25,286 nucleotides of DNA from the NCBI GenBank assembly GCA_025464925.1, contig JAODMS010000156.1, positions 1 through 25,286 on the forward strand, written 5' to 3'. Position numbers and translations under genes: made by a program. This stretch comes from Arthrobacter sp. Lineage in GTDB: Bacteria > Actinomycetota > Actinomycetes > Actinomycetales > Micrococcaceae. A model generated the notes under the pieces. It made no database searches. It was given only the letters and a program-made list of their open reading frames with translations, and was not told the origin of the DNA. Shown piece after piece: positions 20,761 to 25,286 of this stretch; position 1 is the first letter of the stretch, and every line of letters starts with the position of its first letter.

Positions 20761-21840
20761 TCAGAGTTGGGCGCCGACCTTGAAGCCGGCCGCTTCGCCG
20801 CCGGGCTGGCGGGTGTAGGAGAAGCCGTCGGCGCCCACCGTGACAGCCATCTCCGAGGCATCGGTCCGTTCGATGACGGGCTGCGGGTTGCCGTCCAGAT
20901 CGAGCACCAGGGAAGCCTCGGTGTACCAGCTCGGCACCACGGGGTTTCCCCACCAGTCGCGGCGCTGGTTGTCGTGCACGTCCCAGGTGACGGTGGGGTT
21001 GTCCGGATCTCCGGTGTAGTAGTCCTGGGTGTAGATCTCGATCCGGTGGCCGTCCGGGTCCAGGATGTACAGGTAGAAGGCGTTGGAGACGCCGTGCCGG
21101 CCGGGGCCGCGTTCGATCCGGTCGGAGATCCGCAGGGCACCCATCTTGTCGCAGATCTGGATGATGTTGTGCTTCTCGTGCGTGGCGAAGGCGACGTGGT
21201 GCATGCGCGGGCCGCTGCCGCCGGTCAGGGCGGTGTCGTGGACCGTCTGCTTGCGGTGCATCCAGACGGCGTAGGTGACGCCGTCGGAGTCCTGGATGTC
21301 TTCCGATACCCGGAAGCCGAGGTCCTCGAGGTACTTACGGCCCTTGGGGACGTCCGGGGTGACCTGGTTGAAGTGGTCCAGCCGGACCAGTTCGCCGGCG
21401 GAGTAGAGGTCGTAGCGCTGGGTGAGGCGTTCGACGTGCTCGGTCGCGTAGAAGAACTCGTACGGGAAGCCCAGCGGGTCCTCGACCCGCACGGAGTCGC
21501 CGATGCCCCTGGTGAAGCCTTCCGTGCGGCGTTCGGTGCGGCAGCCCAGTTCCTTGTAGTACGCCTCGGCGGCGTCAACCTCGGCCGGGGACTTCACCCG
21601 GTAGGCGAAGGCGGCGACGGCGGCAAGGGGTCCCTGGCGAAGCACCAGGTTGTGGTGGATGAACTCCTCGAGGGAGCGCAGGTAGATGGCGTTCTCATCC
21701 TCCTCCGTGACGTGCAGGCCGAGGACATCCACGTAAAACTCGCGGGATTTGGCGAGGTCGGTGACGATGATTTCCATGTAGGCGCAGCGGACGATGTCCG
21801 GAGCGGGGACGGAGGGGGTGGGAATGGTGCTGCTGCTCAC
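20761..21840 (-). CDS. hpaD: 3,4-dihydroxyphenylacetate (homoprotocatechuate) 2,3-dioxygenase, MndD-like
   Basis: A 359-residue type I extradiol dioxygenase with two VOC-fold halves. It opens the ring of homoprotocatechuate to 5-carboxymethyl-2-hydroxymuconate semialdehyde. The metal ligands are His156 (RLDHFNQV), His215 (RMHHVAFA) and Glu268 (HRIEIYTQDYY), one residue offset from Brevibacterium fuscum HPCD as I recall it. Conserved second-sphere residues near MHRKQTVHDTAL are present. The sequence is strongly like Arthrobacter globiformis MndD, which uses Mn(II); the B. fuscum enzyme uses Fe(II), and the metal cannot be decided from sequence. It is unrelated to E. coli HpaD (type III). It lies 39 bases after hpaE. 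Confidence 0.96.
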   Translation of the reverse strand: MSSSTIPTPSVPAPDIVRCAYMEIIVTDLAKSREFYVDVLGLHVTEEDENAIYLRSLEEFIHHNLVLRQGPLAAVAAFAYRVKSPAEVDAAEAYYKELGCRTERRTEGFTRGIGDSVRVEDPLGFPYEFFYATEHVERLTQRYDLYSAGELVRLDHFNQVTPDVPKGRKYLEDLGFRVSEDIQDSDGVTYAVWMHRKQTVHDTALTGGSGPRMHHVAFATHEKHNIIQICDKMGALRISDRIERGPGRHGVSNAFYLYILDPDGHRIEIYTQDYYTGDPDNPTVTWDVHDNQRRDWWGNPVVPSWYTEASLVLDLDGNPQPVIERTDASEMAVTVGADGFSYTRQPGGEAAGFKVGAQL

Positions 21841-21879
21841 GGTCTACTCTTTCTCTTCTTCGAGGGTGGTTTCATTGGC

Positions 21880-23394
<1,515 letters not shown>

Positions 23395-23404
23395 TGTTTC
23401 TTCC

Positions 23405-24091
23405 TTACTGCTTTGGGGCCGGAGGGCCGGATGCTGCGGCCTGGGCGAGATAGGCGTCCAGGGTGGCACTGCGGTGGAGCCGGGCTGCCTTTTCCACATG
23501 GTCTGCGCTCGCACCGGTTTCGATGAGCCGAAGCAGTGCCTCGTGTTCATCCACGGAGTTCTGCGCCCTGCCGGGAATGAAGCGGAATGTGGAGGAGCGC
23601 AGGACGGCGAGGCGGTTCCAGCCGCGGTGCACGAGATCCAGGATGTGCGGGTTGGGGCAGTGTTCAAAGAGCACGCTGTGGAACTCCTGGTTCAGCTGCG
23701 TGAACCGGACAGGGTCGAAATGCTCCAGGCATGAACGCATTGCTGCGTTCACGGCGCGGGCACGCCTGATGTCCGCCTCGCCGATGAGCGGCGCCGACAG
23801 GGCGGTGGCCGCACCCTCGATGATGCTGAGCGTCTGCATGGTGTAGAGATACTCCGTGGGGTTGATTCCGGCCACGGTGGCGCCCACATTGCGTTCGAAC
23901 GTCACCAGCCCCTCCGCCTCGAGCCGCCGGATGGCTTCCCGGACCGGGACGACGCTGACGCCCAGGTCCTCGGCTATCCTGGCCAGCACGAGGCGGTAGC
24001 CCGGGGAATAGGCGCCGTCGACGATGTGGGCTTTGATGGCCGCGTAGGCCTGTTCGGACTTGCTGCCGATTGTGGTCGATGCGTCAGCCAT
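23405..24091 (-). CDS. GntR-family (FCD type) regulator inside the hpa operon
   Basis: A 228-residue regulator. An N-terminal winged helix-turn-helix (about 12-75; LVLARIAEDLGVSVVPVREA, then RRLEAEGLVTFERNVGATV) is joined to an all-helical FCD ligand-binding domain (about 80-215), with likely metal/ligand residues in LNQEFHSVLFEHCPN and the later DEHEALLRLIETG. FCD-GntR proteins usually repress and respond to a pathway acid. Location between the decarboxylase fusion and hpaE, overlapping the former by 8 bases, makes it the likely autoregulated repressor of homoprotocatechuate breakdown. The chosen ATG at 24091 gives a normal N terminus. The ligand is inferred only. Confidence 0.9.
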   Translation of the reverse strand: MADASTTIGSKSEQAYAAIKAHIVDGAYSPGYRLVLARIAEDLGVSVVPVREAIRRLEAEGLVTFERNVGATVAGINPTEYLYTMQTLSIIEGAATALSAPLIGEADIRRARAVNAAMRSCLEHFDPVRFTQLNQEFHSVLFEHCPNPHILDLVHRGWNRLAVLRSSTFRFIPGRAQNSVDEHEALLRLIETGASADHVEKAARLHRSATLDAYLAQAAASGPPAPKQ

Positions 24092-25286
24092 CGGCGGTTC
24101 CTGCTTCCGGTGAAGCCGCCCACTCCCCGTAGCGCCTGCGCCATTCGGCATTCAGCGGATAGAGGCCGTCCACGCTGTGGCCTTGCTGCACCATGTTCGC
24201 GATGAAGGTTTCCTCGCGTTCCTGGACGATGGAATCGTCCGCGATTTCCGCGGCGAGGGCCGGCGGGATGACGAGGATGCCGTCGGCGTCGGCCACGATG
24301 ATGTCTCCGGGCTGGACGGTGGTGCCGCCGCAGGCGATGGTGATGTCGGTGTCCCACGGGATATGCCGACGGCCGAGCACAGCCGGGTGCGGGTTGGCGT
24401 AGTAGGTGGGCATGTCCATGGCGGCAACGGCGGAGAAGTCGCGGACGCCGCCGTCGGTGATGATGGCTGCTGCGCCGCGGACCTGGGCGCGGAGTGCCAG
24501 GATGTCGCCGATCGTGCCCGTGCCCTTCTCGCCGCGGGCCTCCATCACCAGGATCTCGCCCTCGTTGAGGGTATCGATGGCCCGCTTCTGCGCGTTGAAG
24601 CCGCCGCCGTGGGACGTGAACAGGTCTTCCCTGTTGGGCACGTAGCGCAGGGTCCGGGCAAGGCCCACAATCCGCTGACCCGGGCGGGTGGACGTGAGGC
24701 CGTCGATGCTGACGTTGTTGAGCCCGCGCCTGCGCAGTTGCGAGGAAAGCGTAGCGGTGCAGACGCTCTCGAGCTTGCTCTTCAGCTCGGGGGTCAGCAC
24801 GGAGGGTGCCGCGGTGACCCCCTCAGTTATTGCCGGCAGCCCGGCGGCGACACGGGAACCGTATGCCTCTTCCCGCTGGAGGTCATCGGTCCGGGGCAAC
24901 GCGCCGAAGCCGGCGAACGGGGTCGAGCCTTCCTCGACCCGGGTGAGCAGCCGGCCGCTGCTGCTGCCGGCAGCGGTGCCGTCCGCCGTCGTACCGGCCG
25001 CCACCGTGCTGACCTCAACCTCGACGACGTCACCCGGCTTGGCCACGGAGGCGCCGGCCGGCGTCCCGGTGAGGATGATGTCCCCCTCTTCCAGAGTCAG
25101 CAGCTGCGAAAGGTCAGCCACGAGCCGGGCGAACGGGAACAGCAGGTTCTCGGTGGTGTCGTCCTGGACCAGCTCGCCGTTGTGCCAGGTCCGGATGCGG
25201 AGCCCGGCCGGATCCACCGCATCCGCGGGGATCAGTCCCGGGCCGATCGGCGTGAAACCGTCGCCGCCCTTGGAGCGGAGGTTGGA
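24084..25286 (-). CDS. hpaG: HpaG-type FAH domain fused to an RraA-like domain (5' end beyond window)
   Basis: The final 400 codons of a fusion protein, open to the right edge; numbering is from the edge. Residues 1-93 are the C-terminal part of a fumarylacetoacetase-fold domain (GFTPIGPGLIPADAV, TTENLLFPFARLVADLSQL, EGDIILTGTPAGA, PGDVVEVEV), like HpaG, which decarboxylates and isomerizes the HpaE product. After an Ala/Gly/Ser/Thr linker (about 97-112), residues about 165-385 are an RraA-like domain (GDILALRAQVRGAAAIITDGG, then VRDFSAV; Arg282 and Asp283 are probable metal/substrate residues). RraA-fold enzymes include HMG aldolase and oxaloacetate decarboxylases. No frameshift separates the parts. 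Role of the RraA half is unknown; see findings. Confidence 0.88.
   Translation of the reverse strand, partial: SNLRSKGGDGFTPIGPGLIPADAVDPAGLRIRTWHNGELVQDDTTENLLFPFARLVADLSQLLTLEEGDIILTGTPAGASVAKPGDVVEVEVSTVAAGTTADGTAAGSSSGRLLTRVEEGSTPFAGFGALPRTDDLQREEAYGSRVAAGLPAITEGVTAAPSVLTPELKSKLESVCTATLSSQLRRRGLNNVSIDGLTSTRPGQRIVGLARTLRYVPNREDLFTSHGGGFNAQKRAIDTLNEGEILVMEARGEKGTGTIGDILALRAQVRGAAAIITDGGVRDFSAVAAMDMPTYYANPHPAVLGRRHIPWDTDITIACGGTTVQPGDIIVADADGILVIPPALAAEIADDSIVQEREETFIANMVQQGHSVDGLYPLNAEWRRRYGEWAASPEAGTADG

Overview
This is a high-GC window whose protein families and gene order point to an Arthrobacter-type actinobacterium (Micrococcaceae: Arthrobacter, Pseudarthrobacter, Paenarthrobacter). 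The evidence is the fhaA-fhaB-pstP-rodA-pbpA-pknA cluster next to a tRNA-Leu gene, a putrescine oxidase of the Micrococcus/Rhodococcus type, a homoprotocatechuate dioxygenase closely resembling the Arthrobacter/Brevibacterium enzymes, and many GTG starts and TANNNT promoters placed directly against start codons. The genus is an inference from sequence recall; no search was run.

Region 1 (1-6037, minus strand) is the cell-wall growth and Ser/Thr phosphorylation operon. In transcription order it carries fhaA (broken by an in-frame TGA), fhaB, pstP, rodA, pbpA and the start of pknA, with nearly every junction a 4-base ATGA or GTGA overlap. A 409-base divergent spacer with strong dyads separates it from tRNA-Leu(CAG) and its terminator (6447-6570). 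Region 2 (6625-10472) is a putrescine-use module: a TetR regulator diverges from putrescine oxidase and an APC-family permease, and a perfect 9-5-9 inverted repeat sits just after the oxidase -10 box.

Region 3 (10613-14970) holds small conserved genes: a PPOX-fold stress protein, a membrane protein of unknown role, a VOC protein, a divergent pair (a DUF5997 protein and a LysR-type ligand-binding domain with no helix-turn-helix), a lipoprotein, a DUF6221-like protein and an HdeD-type membrane protein. Four of these genes look leaderless, and two convergent pairs end on a shared CTAG. Region 4 (15062-19087) looks stress related: an HtrA-type lipoprotein protease with dyads upstream, a PAS-ANTAR RNA-binding regulator, a YegP-like protein, an ArsR-type repressor with an upstream inverted repeat, and a short-chain dehydrogenase.

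Region 5 (19123-25286, minus strand) is a homoprotocatechuate (4-hydroxyphenylacetate) meta-cleavage operon. In transcription order it carries a partial HpaG-type fumarylacetoacetase domain fused to an RraA-like domain, a GntR/FCD regulator, hpaE, hpaD, hpaH and hpaI. Together they would convert homoprotocatechuate to pyruvate plus succinate semialdehyde. The operon continues beyond the right edge.

The observations most worth a second look are the nonsense codon in fhaA, the FAH-RraA fusion, and the DUF5997 / HTH-less LysR-domain pair, which could be a LysR-type regulator split over two proteins.
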